Source: Arachis hypogaea (taxonomy: Eukaryota; Streptophyta; Magnoliopsida; Fabales; Fabaceae). Taken from it: a stretch of DNA of 64,000 bases. Numbering within the stretch: the stretch's first letter is position 1; each line of letters begins with the position of its first letter. The translations under genes and the position numbers were made by a program. Below the pieces are notes generated by a model that did no database searches, had not been told where the DNA came from, and saw only the letters and a program-made list of their open reading frames with translations. Of this stretch, positions 44,691-55,881 are shown one piece after another. Location of the stretch: contig NC_092047.1 of the NCBI RefSeq assembly GCF_003086295.3, positions 65,886,054 to 65,950,053 of the forward strand, in the 5' to 3' direction.

Positions 44691-45612
44691 TTATGTTCAA
44701 ATTAGGATAGTTAGAGATGCATGTTTGTAGTGGATTCTAGGTGGTTAGGTAGCTAGGATGTGGTTAGTGGATTTAGGCCTGATAATTGTGCCGTTCTTGT
44801 TACTTGTTTTACCTATTCTGCAATTTTGATCTGGCTGTGATGTTCACACTGTTCATATGCTATTCCTTAATGTTTCATGCTAATATTAGACTGTTCTTTG
44901 CTGTTCCTACTGTTTGTGACTCTTTGCAGCGCTTTTTAATCTCATATGAACTGTTTTTCTTGCTGTTTATTACTCGGAAACATCCAATTTTAGCCGGAAT
45001 GCTTCCCAATTTTCTGCAAATTATCTTTATGTATTGAGTTTGGAAACTTACCATTTTGCACTACTTAGCTATAACCAAACCAATTCATGAATGCACGGGC
45101 TCACATTCTTACTCCTTTCGATTCTCTAGTTAATAAATTGCATTATTGATGATTTCATTTTAATTTTAGCTACTCCTATATCTATATGAATTATCATCAA
45201 TAACCTTTTATCCTTGCTTGACTATGAGTTGATTATTCTTTAAACTTGTGAAATTTATTGTTAACTAGGAAACCATTATCATGCCACTTACTTTAACTTT
45301 CTTTTTCCTAACTCACTGCTTTCCACTTTCTAACCTCATTTTTACCTACTAACCACTTTAACTCTCTAACTAAGGGCATGATCCTTGTTTTTCCTATTTA
45401 ACTTGAATTCCGCTTATCATATATTTTGGATTGCATTTTTTTCTTTTCAGACTTTTTCACTCGTATACAATCCAAAGTGCACATATATTCAACTCATTTC
45501 ATGCTTCTCTTGCTCTTTTGCCACTCTGTACCTATATTGCTATTATTCTATTTGCCTACTTATTTTCCTGCTTTTGTTCTTCAATTATATCCTAGAATTA
45601 CTGCTTTTCAGG
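44691..45612 (+). other. Intron-like spacer with splice acceptor before ORF2
   Basis: T-rich, non-coding, ending CTGCTTTTCAG (CAG at 45609-45611), one base before the ORF2 ATG. C (4010-4008) and K (60811-60809) have the acceptor in the identical place. The donor site was not identified. Confidence 0.5.
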
Positions 45613-47091
45613 ATGTCTGACCCTCAACGCAAAGGAAAAAGCAAAGCAACCACTGGTAAAAGAAAAAGAGGCGAATCCTCTATGTCCATCCTCGATATTT
45701 TGCATGACGACTCCTGGCGGGAAAAGCACTTTACCCCGCAGGAGAAGGCTGACCAGCTCCTCACTGCCACAGATCCGGTTAAATTTACAAACAGATACTA
45801 TGAGCTGAAGTATCCAGTGTTTGCCACTTCCAGGAACCTGTACCTGGAAAGAACTCTAAAAATTTTAGAAGAACTACAGCAGTGCACCTCCAAACAGATA
45901 AAACAGAGAGGCTGGTTCTTCTTGGAAAGAAACTTGACAGAGGTCAATGCTTCTTGGGTCAGAGAATATTACTGTAACTATTTCAAGACTTCCCTGGATG
46001 CAGTGCATCTCAGAGGAAAACAGATTTTGGTCATTGAGGAAGCTATTGAGGACATCCTCCACCTTCTGCCTAAGTCAGATCAGCCTGACGGTTACCAACA
46101 GGCTGAAGAGGATATGCGATTTATGAGATTTGACTGGGATGCTGTCAAGCAAAGAATAGCCCTTGATCCTACTGTCCCATGGGTCATGGGAAAGAACACA
46201 GTGATGCCTAAGGGAATCAAGCTGATTTATCTGAATGATAAGGCTCGGCTCTGGCACCAGATTCTGAGCAACTATGTGATGCTGAGCACTCACGAGACAG
46301 AGCTGCCCGCTGCTCTGATCACCCTCATTTGGTGCGTGATGGAGGGTAAGGACCTGTATCTTCCACGTTTCATCCGGTATTATATGGCCAGGGTCCATGT
46401 CAGAGGCACTCTCCCTTTCCCTTATCTGATCACCCAGCTAGGCCATCGAGCTGACGTGCCTTGGGAGCTTGCTGATGAGAAGCCACCTGCTGCAGACTGC
46501 AAGAAGATTATCCCTCACAGCAGGAAGTTTCAGGCTTTAGGTTACAGACCCCCATTCCTCACCGCTTCTGATGAGGCAACCACACCTTCAGCTACCCCTT
46601 CTTCATCCACTGCTGCACCAGCTACCACCACTGCACCTCCACCTGCCTCAGAGCCCATTTACCACCTCGTGCACCGCCTATTTCAGCAGCTAGACCAGAT
46701 GAAGCGCCGCAACCAGCGGCGATATGAGAGATCTGAGCGTCGCAACAAGCGACGCTATGAGCATTTAAAGTTGTTGCTCCGTACTGGTCACCATGACATT
46801 CCCTCTGAGCCTGACACACCATCAAAGCCATCTGAGGAGGAGGCGGACGAGCATGAGGAGGAGACACATGCGTAGAGAGAGGCTGAGCAGGCAGGACAAG
46901 AGCAGGCTGCACCACATCATGAGGAGCACCACCAGCTTCAGGCCGAAGATCTGGAGATTCCTTTATGGTCAGAGCCTCCACTACAGCAGACAGATCCTCC
47001 TACACTTATCCAGCCTGCAGATATTCAGCCTACCACAGAGACTCCAGCATCCCATCCTTCCGGTGATGACACTTCTTTACACCCAGCTTGA
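45613..47091 (+). pseudogene. Element I ORF2 (env-position protein, putative plant transposon protein type)
   Basis: ATG at 45613 (MSDPQRKGKSKATTGKRKRG). The frame is open for 420 codons to a TAG at 46873-46875, then continues in the same frame to TGA at 47089-47091, so a single nonsense codon separates it from a 492-residue protein. Basic N-terminus; conserved core with VNASWVREYYCNYF, HLRGKQILVIEEAIEDIL, MRFDWDAV and LPFPYLITQL; a Pro/Thr-rich linker; a basic helix with RRNQRRYERSERRNKRRYEHL; an acidic tail. Homologues are in K (60807-59634) and C (4006). No transmembrane segment or catalytic motif is visible. The domain name is from memory and says nothing about activity. Confidence 0.75.
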
Positions 47092-47094
47092 GTG

Positions 47095-47133
47095 AGCATC
47101 GAGGACGATGCTATCTTTTAAGTGTGGAGAGGT
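47095..47133 (+). promoter_or_regulatory. Hairpin plus purine tract directly after element I ORF2 stop
   Basis: AGCATCG-AGGA-CGATGCT (47095-47112), a perfect 7-bp stem starting 3 bases after the TGA, then AAGTGTGGAGAGGT (47120-47133). It is nearly identical to the unit in K (55716-55755) and equivalent to C 2743-2779. Confidence 0.72.
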
Positions 47134-48667
47134 CGCCATCCCTGGCTTATCTTTTTGGTGAACCACTACAGACTCTTCTATCTTATTTTGTTTATTTTTC
47201 TGTATTTTTATTTTTGTTTTTATTTTTCAATACTTACACATTGTTCTTTTGCTGTATTTTTACTTTATTTCCGCATTTTTCACTTTAGTTTATATCTTAG
47301 ACATTTAGTTTAGTTTGCAATTCTAAACTTATTAGTTATAGAATATGTGGATTAATTAGTATAGTTTACCCTTTTAGCATATATTAGTTTGGTTTAATTG
47401 AAAATAAAAAGGAGTAAACTAGAAACTTTAGTAAATTAAAATAATCCACACACGTTGTATATATAGCATTACATGTTAGTTAGTTAACAACATTTCATCA
47501 AGGATGAACACTAAGATTTTAAAAGCCACCCTAATATTTACATTGAGAACAATAGGAACTCTTGATTTCTACTTGCATGATATACATAACTGATATATGG
47601 TTTTTGAGCTGGAGAACATACAGCCTGTGAGTTTTGAGCTTAATTGTATGGTTACATTCAAACCATAAATTTCATTCCTGTGTGTTTTGCCCTTCTTTTT
47701 CATTCTGATGTTCTTTTCTTTGTTTTAATCTATATATCCAATATAGAATATAGATACATACCAAGAGATGATTGAGGCCATCATTTGAATTTTTCCTCAC
47801 TTATCCCAATTTAGCCTACCTTTTACATCACACTTGTTAGCCCCCTTGAGCTTTTTAATCCCCTCTTGTTCTATAACCACATTACTAGCCTTAACCAGAA
47901 AAACAAAATAAAAATTCCAAGTTGAATCCTTGGTTAGCTTAAGATAGATATTGTGTACAATTTAAGTGTGGGGAATTTTATGGGAACATGGGATGATAGA
48001 AACAAAGTAGGGATTTAAAATGAATAAGTTATTTCAGAAATTTGGGAAGCATGCTCATGTGAAATCAAAATAACTAAATTACCATGTGCATAGATTAAAA
48101 AAAATAATAATAATAATTTTATATTTTCAGTACTCAAATAACGGGATACAAAAATTCTCCAAGTGCAAAATAAAAAAAAGAATCAATGCACATGGGACAA
48201 AATTTCAAAATTAAATTTAATGCATGAGCTTGTAATACAAAGTGGGAAAATTTGGGTAAATAGGTAAAGGAACTTTAAATTATATAAAGTATGTATGTTA
48301 GGTGAGATCTTAGACTAATCAAGAATTCACTTTGTTAGCTCACTTAGCCTTATACATATATCCTTACCTTTACCTTGGCCCCATTACAACCTTGAAAAAG
48401 ACCTCATGATTTTTGTATGTCTGTATTCCATATTTGTTGATTGGTTAGATGAAGAATAAAGTTTTAGAAAGCAAGGATAGAAAGAAGAATAGAGTGATTA
48501 ACCCAATAAACATTGAGTGACTAGAGAGTAAACACAAAATCCAGTGAGGGTTCAATAGCTCATCACCATATATCTCTGCTTAATTGTTAATTGTCTTGCA
48601 AGTTTGTGAAATACTTTTACCCATCTCAACTGTAAAAGTGCTTTAACATTATCTAGGGTTGGGCTAT
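47134..48667 (+). other. Element I 3' non-coding region
   Basis: AT-rich, no gene. From about 47950 it matches the reverse complement of the C 3' region (2600-1970). It ends where J begins, before the expected PPT and 3' LTR. Confidence 0.65.
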
Positions 48668-49553
48668 TGGTGCACGAAATCGTGATTGTTCATTCCTTAG
48701 TAACGGCGCTAAAAACTTAATACGCACGTTCTTAATTTTAGTTCTTTTCACAATTTCGATACAACTAACCAGCAAGTGCACTGGGTCGTCCAAGTAATAA
48801 ACCTTACGTGAGTAAAGGTCGATCCCACAGAGATTGTCGGCTTGAAGCAAGCTATGGTCACGTTGTAAATCTCAGTCAGGCAGATTCAAAAGGTTATAGA
48901 GTTTTAATAATTAAAAGATAAATAAAACATAAACTAGGATAGAGATACTTATGTAATTCATTGGTGAGAATTTCAAATAAGCATATAGAGATGCTTTCGT
49001 TCCTCTGAACCTCCACTTTCTTGCTGTCTTCATCCAATCATTCCTACTCCTTTCCATGGCAAGCTTTATGTAGGGCATCACTGTTGTCCATGGCTACATC
49101 CCATCCTCTCTGTTAAAATGGTCCAATGTGCTGTCACTGCATGGCTAATCACCTGTCGGTTCTCGATCATACTGGAATAGGATTTACTATCCTTTTGCGT
49201 CTGTCACTACGCCCAGCACTCGCGAGTTTGAAGCTCGTCACAGCCATCCCTTCCCAGATCCTACTCAGAATACCACAGACAAGGTTTAGACTTTCTGGAT
49301 CTCAGGAATGGCCGTCCATGGGTTCTAACTTATACCACGAAGATTCTAATATCTCAGACTCGGTTCTCTGTAATAGATAACTAAGAGATATTCATTCTAG
49401 CTTGTTTGCATGTAGAACGGAAGTGTTTGTCAGGCACGCATTCATAAGTGAGAATGATGATGAGCGTCACATAATCATCACATTCATCATGTTCTTGGGT
49501 GCGAATGGATATCTTAGAATAGGAATAAGCTTGAATTGAATAGAAAAACAAAA
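48668..49553 (-). mobile_element. Element J: truncated inverted LTR of the D/H family
   Basis: The minus strand of this stretch matches D LTR sequence from about 5150 to its end (for example the segment with GGACGACCCAGTGCACT). It begins TGGTGCACG at 48668, i.e. the reverse complement of an LTR end. It includes an internal primer-like site (near 48694-48711) as in D. The U3 half is missing. At 49554 H gag resumes. Confidence 0.75.
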
Positions 49554-50939
49554 GTTGCAAATAACCAGTTCATGTATACTACTGAAAGAAATCCTGTGAA
49601 TAATGGGATGACTCAGAAGAAAGGAGTTTTTGAGATTGATACTCTGAATGCCATATTGGCTCAGAATAAAATATTGACTCAGCAAGTCAATATGATTTCT
49701 CAGAATCTGACTGGAATGTAAGATGCATCCGGCAGTAATAAAGAAACCTCCTCTGAAGGAGAAGCTTATGAACCTGATAATCCTGCAATGGAAGAGGTGA
49801 ATTACATGGGAGAATCCCATGGAAACACCGATAATCCTTCATGGAGAAATCATCCAAATTCCGCATGGAAGGATCAACTGAAGGCTCAACAAGGCTTCAA
49901 TAATAATAATGGTGGGAGATATAGGTTTGGAAATAGCAAGCCTTTTCCATCATCTTCTCAGCAACAGACAGAGAATTCTAAGCAGAGCCTCTCTGACTTA
50001 GCAACCATAGTCTCTGATCTATCTAAGGCCACTCTCAGTTTTATGACTGAAATAAGGTCCTCCATCAGAAATTTGGAGGCACAAGTGGGTCAGCTGAGTA
50101 AAAAAGTTACTGAAATCCCTCATAGTACTCTTCCAAGCAATACAGAAGAGAATCCAAAGAGAGAGTGCAAGGCCATCAATATATCCAAAGTGGCCGAACT
50201 TATAGAGGAGGAAGAGGCAGTGATTTCCAGTGAGGAAGACCTCAATGGACGTCCACTGACCACTAAGGAGTTCCCTAATGAGGAACCAAAGGAATCTGAG
50301 GCTCATATAGAGACCATAGATATTCCACTAAACTTACTGTTGCCATTCATGAGCTCTGATGAGTATTCTTCCTCTGAAGAGGATAAAGATATTATTGAAG
50401 AGCAAGTTGCTCGGTATCTAGGAGCAATCATGAAGCTGAATGCCAAGTTATTTGGTAATGAGACTTGGGAGGATGAACCTCCATTGCTCATCAATGAACT
50501 GAATGCCTTGGTTCAGCAGAAATTACCTCAGAAGAAATTGGATCCCGGAAGGTTCTTAATACCTTGTACCATAGGCACCATGACCTTTGAGAAGGCTCTG
50601 TGTGACCTGGGGTCAGGTATAAACCTCATGCCACTCTCTGTAATGGAGAAACTAAGGATCTTTGAGGTACAAGCTGCAAGAATCTCACTAAAGATGGTAG
50701 ACAAATCAATGAAACAGGCTTATGGACTTGTAGAGGATGTCTTAGTGAAGGTTGAAGGCCTTTACATCCCTACTGACTTCATAATCCTAGACACTGGGAA
50801 GGATGAGGATGAATCCATCATCCTTGGAAGGCCTTTCCTAGCCGCAGCAAGAGCTGTAATTGATGTAGACAGAGGAGAGCTAGTCCTGCAACTGAATGAG
50901 GACTACCTTTGTTTAAGGCTCAAGGATCTTCCTCTGTAA
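49554..50939 (+). pseudogene. gag-pro: Element H Gag C-terminal part and protease
   Basis: It resumes at the codon matching D 8766 (VANNQ.MYT.ERNPV), so about 105 bp of gag are gone. TAA at 49719-49721 interrupts it; then 49788-50939 is open. Gln/Asn-rich middle, acidic linker, retropepsin-like CDLGSGINLMPLSVMEKL and IILGRPFLAAARAVID. A frameshift near 50910 ends the frame earlier than in D. No zinc knuckle and no RT downstream. Confidence 0.85.
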
Positions 50940-51070
50940 CCATGGAGAGAAAGCATGAAAGGCTTCTCTCAATACAGAGTCAAGCAGAGCCCCTACATTC
51001 AAACTCTAAGTTTGGTGTTGGGAGGCCACCATCATGCTCTGAGTGTCTGTGAAGCTCTATAAGAGCTCAC

Positions 51071-51118
51071 TGTCAAGCTATTGACATTAAAGAAGTGCTT
51101 ATTGGGAGGCAACCCAAT
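51071..51118 (+). promoter_or_regulatory. Tandem hairpin after element H gag-pro
   Basis: TGTCAA-GCTA-TTGACA (51071-51086) and ATTGGG-AGGCAA-CCCAAT (51101-51118), both perfect. Confidence 0.72.
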
Positions 51119-51284
51119 CTTATTTATCTATGTTAAATACTTTTTCATTTCATTTTCCATTGTTATTTTATGTTTTCTTTAGGTTGATGATCATGTGGAT
51201 TCACAAAAATAGCTGCAGAATTAAAGTAAAATCAAAAACAGCATCAAAAACAGCACACCCTGGAGGACAGGCTTACTGGGATAG

Positions 51285-51495
51285 AAGAATGGGCGTTTAA
51301 TGCCCAGTCTGGCAGTATTCTGGGCGTTAAACGCCAGAATTGGCAAACAGACTGGTGTTTAACGCCAAAAAAGGGTGTCTGGCTGGCGTTAAATGCCAGA
51401 AAGAGGCATCAGCCTAGCGTTTAACACCAGGAATGGTAGCAGACTGGTGTTTAAATGCTAGAAAGGGCTGTCCAGGGGCGTTTAAACGCCAGAAT
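51285..51495 (+). repeat. Array of seven GGCGTTTAA-type palindromes in element H
   Basis: Seven diverged units of about 30 bases around TGGCGTTTAACGCCA; several half-sites carry C-to-T or G-to-A changes (TGGTGTTTAA). Homologous to 10455-10632 in D but with TTTAA in place of TTCAA at the centre. Confidence 0.78.
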
Positions 51496-51743
51496 GGTGC
51501 AGGGACTAGAATTCTTTGACACCTCAGGATCTGTGAACCCCACAGGATCCCCACCTATCCCAACTCTTTTTCTCTCTTTTTCACACCTTTCCATAACACT
51601 CTTCCCCAAATAACCTCCACCAATCACCTCCATTTCTCCTCCAAAACCATCATACAACCCACCTACCCTCACCCATTCAAATTCAAACCATCTCCCTCCC
51701 AAACCCAACCCCTATTACCAGAATTCCCTCTCTACTCCACTCC

Positions 51744-51750
51744 TATATAA
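51744..51750 (+). promoter_or_regulatory. Internal TATA box upstream of the H third ORF
   Basis: CTATATAAGCCCCTC within a CT-rich region, about 195 bases before the third-ORF ATG at 51942. The spacing to a likely start near 51780 is typical of a plant promoter. D has no such box at the homologous place. Confidence 0.55.
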
Positions 51751-51868
51751 GCCCCTCATCACTCTTTCATTTTCACACATCATAACCACCTAAAACCCCC
51801 TTGGCCGAACCATTCACACACCTCCATCTCCTCCATCTCTTCTTCCTATAATCTTTTCTTTCTTCTTG

Positions 51869-51905
51869 TGCTCAAGGATGAGCAAACCTTTTAAGTTTGG
51901 TGTGG
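51869..51905 (+). promoter_or_regulatory. Hairpin plus GT-rich motif before the H third ORF
   Basis: TGCTCA-AGGA-TGAGCA (51869-51884), then AAGTTTGGTGTGG (51893-51905). The closing pair is A-T here and G-C in D (10872-10889): a compensating change. Confidence 0.65.
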
Positions 51906-51941
51906 AAAAAAGCTCTGCTTTTTATTTTTCCATAACCATTA

Positions 51942-52392
51942 ATGGCACCTAAGGCCAGAGAAACCTCTAGGAAGAGGAAAGGGAAGGCAGTTGCTTCCAA
52001 CTCTGAGTCATGGGAGATGGAGAGATTCATCTCAAAAGCCCATCACTAGAAAGAGGATGGAGCAAACAAGAGAGCCCACTCATGGACCTTAACAAGAGCA
52101 TGAGGAAGTCCCTCATCAAGAAATCCCTGAGATGCCTCAAGGGATGCATTTCCCTCCACACAACTATTGGGAGCAACTCAACACCTCTTTAGGAGATTTG
52201 AGTTCCAACATGGAGCGACTAAGGATGGAGCACCAAGAGCACTCCAATATCCTCCATGAAATCAAAGAGGACCAAAGAGCCATGAGGGAAGAGCAACAAA
52301 GGCAAGGAAGAGATATTGAGGAGCTCAAGCACTCCATAGGATCTTCAAGAGGAAGAACTAGCCGCTGTCACTTATGTGGACCCGTTCTTTAA
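51942..52392 (+). pseudogene. Element H third ORF, degraded
   Basis: MAPKARETSRKRKGKAVAS is a basic N-terminus, followed by SWEMERFISKAHH and a TAG. After several stops the frame readable from 52132 (MPQGMHFPPHNYWEQ) is a coiled coil (LSSNMERLRMEHQEHSNILHEIKEDQRAMREEQQRQGRDIEELK) ending at 52392. Same protein as the D third ORF; likely a short relative of the ORF2 group. Confidence 0.55.
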
Positions 52393-53483
52393 TTTCCTTG
52401 TTCTTATTTTTCTATTTTTTGTTTCTATGCTTTATGCTTTGTCTATGTTTGTGTCTTTATTACATGATCATTAGTGTCTAGTGTCTATGTCTTAAGGCTA
52501 TGAATGTTCCACGAATCCTTCACCTTTCTTAAATGAAAAATATTTTCTGAAAAAGAAAAAGAAGTACATGAATTTCGAATTCTATCTTGAAAATAGTTTA
52601 ATTATTTTGATGTGGTGGCAATACTTTTTGTTTTCTGAATGAATGCTTGAACAGTGCATATTTTTTATAGTGAAGTTTATGAATGTTAAAATTGTTGGCT
52701 CTTGAAAGAATAATGAAAAAAGAGAAATGTTATTGATAATCTGAAAAATCATAAAATTGATTCTTGAAGCAAGAAAAAGCAGTGAAAAACACAAAGCTTA
52801 CGAAAAGAAAAAAATGGCGAAAAATAAAGAAAAAGAAAGAAAGAAAAAAGCAAGCAGAAAAAGCCAATAGCTCTTTAAACCAAAAGGCAAGAGTAAAAAA
52901 CCCAATAACCCTTTAAACTAAAAGGCAGGGGTAAAATGGATCTAAGGCTTTGAGCATCAATGGATAGGTGGGCCCAAAGGAATAAAATCCTGGCCTAAGC
53001 GGCTAAATCAAGTTGTCCCTAACCATGTGCTTGCGTCATGAAGGTCCAAGTGAAAAGCTTGAGACTGAGTGGTAAAAGTCATTATCCAAAGCAAAAAGAG
53101 TGTGCTTAATAACTCTGGGCACCTCTAACTGGGGACTCTAGCAAAGCTGAGTCACAATCTGAAAAGGTTCACCCAGTTATGTGTCCGTGGCATTTATGTA
53201 TCCGGTGGTAATACTGGAAAACAAAATGCTAAGGGTCACGGCCAAGACTCATAAAGTAGCTGTGTTCAAGAATCAACATACTAAACTAGGAGAATTAATA
53301 TCACTATCTGAATTCTGAATTCCTATGGATGCCAATCATTCTGAACTTCAAAGGATAAAGTGAGATGCCAAAACTGTTCAGAAGCAAAAAGCTTCTAGTC
53401 CCGCTCATCTAATTGTAACTAAGCTTCATTGATATTTTGAAATTTATTGTATTTTCACTTCTTTTTATCCTATTTTGTTTTTA
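52393..53483 (+). other. Element H 3' non-coding region
   Basis: Collinear with 11322-12434 in D. No gene. Confidence 0.7.
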
Positions 53484-53521
53484 GTTGCTTAGGGACAAGC
53501 AACAATCTAAGTTTGGTGTTG
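53484..53521 (+). promoter_or_regulatory. Hairpin plus GT-rich tract at the H 3' LTR
   Basis: GTTGCTT paired with AAGCAAC (53484-53503) around AGGGAC, then AAGTTTGGTGTTG (53509-53521) against the LTR. Confidence 0.7.
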
Positions 53522-55271
53522 TGATGAGCGGATAATTTATACGCTTTTTAGCATTATTTTTAGGTAGTTTTTATCATGTTTTAGTTACTTTTATTATATT
53601 TTTATTAGTTTTTATGAAAAAATCACATTTTTGGATTTTACTATGAGTGTGTGTATTTTTTTTATAATTTCAGGTATTTTCTGGCTGAAATTGAGGGACC
53701 TGAGCAAAAATCTGATTCAGAGGCTGAGAAAGGACTGCAGATGCTGTTGGATTCTGAACTCCCTGTACTTAAACACGATTTTCTGGAGCTACAGAAGTCC
53801 AATTGGCGCGTTCTCAATTGGGATGGAAAGCTAACATCTTGGGCTTTTCAGAAATATATAATAGTTTATACTTTGCCTGAGATTTGATGGCCCAAACTGG
53901 CTTTAAACGCCAGCCAGAGACCCTTTTCTGGCGTAAAACGCCGGAACTGGCACCAGAACTGAAGTTACATGCTCAAACTGGCATTCAAGCTGGCGTTTAA
54001 CTCTAGAAAAGGCCTATGCACATGCAAATCTCAATGCTCAGCCCAAGCACACACCAAGTGGGCCCTGAAAGTGGATTTCTGCACTATCTGCACTTAGTTA
54101 CCTATTTTCTGTAATCCTTAGTAACTAGTTTAGTATAAATAGCACTTTTTACTATTGTATTCGTGAGATTATGTCATTTTTCACATTTGGGAGGCTGGCC
54201 ATTCGGCCATGCCTATACCTTTTTCTGTTATATATTTTCCAACGGTGGAATTTCTACACCTCATAGATTAAGGTGCGGAGCTCTGCTGTTCTTCATGAAT
54301 TAATGCAAGTACTATTGTTTCTCTTTCAATTCACGCTTACTTCTTCTCCACGATATACTCTCGTACTTAATTCAGTTAAGTCAGATTGAAGGGGTGACCC
54401 ATGATAATCACCCACTATCTTCGTTACTCGCTTAGCCAAGATCTGCGTGCCTGACAACCACAAGCGGTCTACATGATGTTCAACGTAGTCATTGGACGAT
54501 AACCGGAGTATAGTCTCTTGGGTGTCTGATCCATGGATTTGACTTGCCTCTCCTGACAACAGAGCATTCAAACCCATGAGATCAGAACCTTCGTGGTAGT
54601 GGCTAGAACCAATTGGCATCATTCCTGATATCCGGAAAGTCTAAACCTTGTCTGTGGTATTCCGAGTAGGATATGGGACGGGATGACTGTGACGAGCTTC
54701 AAACTCACGAATGTTGGGAGTAGTGACAGTGTGCAAAAGGATAGAGAGATCCTATTCTAACACAAGTGAGAACCGATAGATGATTAGCCGTGCGGTAGCT
54801 GTGCCTGGTATTTTTCATCCGAGATGAAAGATCCAACATTTGATTAGCCGTACAGAAACCGTACCTGGACCATTTTCACTGAGAGGACGGATGGTAGCCA
54901 TTGACAACGGTGATCCATCAACATACAACTTGCCATGGAAGGGAGCACGCATGATCGGATGAAGACAATAGGAAAGCAGAGGTTCAGAAGCAACAAAGCA
55001 TCTACAAACGCTTATCTGAAATTTCAACCAATGAATTACATAAGTATCTTTATTTTAATTTACGTTTTATTTATCTTTCAATTATCAAAACTCATAACCA
55101 ATTGAATCCGCCTGACTAAGATTTATAGGATGACCACAGCTTGCTTCAAGCCGGCAATCTCCGTGGGACCGACCCTTACTCGCATAAGGTTTTATTACTT
55201 GGACGACCCAGTGCACTTGTTGGTTAGTTATACCGGAGTTGTGAAAAGTGTGATCACAATTCTGTGCTCCA
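53522..55271 (+). repeat. Element H 3' LTR
   Basis: 1750 bp, the partner of 36094-37843, TATA box at 54134. The last bases read GTGCTCCA where the left copy has GTGCACCA. Confidence 0.92.
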
Positions 55272-55276
55272 ATATG

Positions 55277-55398
55277 ATGTGATTGTGAAAAATAAAAAAT
55301 TTTTAGTTCACTCTCTATTTTCGATCAAACCAAATTCTCATATGCAAAAGGGTAAACTAACCTCAATAATCCACATTTTTCCAAATCACAACTACTAA

Positions 55399-55448
<50 letters not shown>

Positions 55449-55458
55449 CAACTACTAA

Positions 55459-55499
<41 letters not shown>

Positions 55500-55881
55500 C
55501 AAAACTAAAAGATGCAAATCCAACTAAAAATCTAGAGTATATACAAGCCAAAATGCAAAATGCGATAAACTCAAAAGTATCCAAAATAACTAATATATAC
55601 AAAAGCTGAAAGTGCAATAAAGTAAAAATGTTCAAGTATTGAAAATAAAACAAAATAAAGCAAGTCCTCAAATGAGTCTAAAATGGGTCACCAAATGGAA
55701 TTCACCGATGACGGCGACCTCCCCACATTTAGATGTTAGCATCGTCCTCGATGCTCCTCAAATCAAGTCTGGTGAGAAGGGTCATCGCCCACTGGTCCAC
55801 TATCAGCTGCAGGTGTCTGCGACTTTGTCAGCTACTCAGGCTGAGTCTCCTCATGCTGTGCAACCTCCTGCTGGTCCTCCT
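55277..55881 (-). mobile_element. Element K fragment between H and the solo LTR M, with end of ORF2
   Basis: 55763-55881 is the minus-strand C-terminal end of K ORF2 (acidic, Gln-rich; TAG at 55832-55834, final TGA at 55763-55765), continuing from 59634. Next to it is the hairpin AGCATCG-AGGA-CGATGCT (55755-55738) followed by a tract ending GGGGAGGTCGCC (to 55716). The rest is AT-rich 3' region with two (TA)n runs. Confidence 0.72.
55402..55498. repeat. Two (TA)n microsatellites behind a duplicated 18-mer
   Basis: TCACAACTACTAAGCCA precedes each run (55402-55444 and 55462-55498), so the unit 18-mer plus TA run is a tandem duplication. Confidence 0.8.

Larger units (their letters stand above)
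40391..48667 (+). mobile_element. Element I: non-autonomous two-ORF LTR element, 3' LTR missing
   Basis: The 5' LTR (40391-41827) starts TGATAAACCC and is related to the LTR of C. Then follow a primer site, ORF1, a tandem hairpin, CG palindromes, a CT-rich tract, an intron-like spacer, ORF2, a hairpin-purine unit and a 3' region like that of C. No RT or integrase. No 3' LTR is found before the inverted LTR fragment J at 48668. The element was evidently truncated when the right junction with the H gag was formed. K has the same architecture. Confidence 0.8.
36094..55271 (+). mobile_element. Element H: Gag-protease LTR retrotransposon, interrupted by I and J
   Basis: LTRs of 1750 bp each (36094-37843, 53522-55271) start TGATGAGCGG. 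The target duplication is ATATG (36089-36093 and 55272-55276). Same organisation as D: tRNA-Asp primer site, T-rich leader, Gag-protease ORF, palindrome array, third ORF. The LTR copies differ more than those of D or E, with several substitutions and indels in the first 200 bases. The gag is split at 40390/49554 by foreign sequence and has lost about 105 bp there. Confidence 0.93.
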
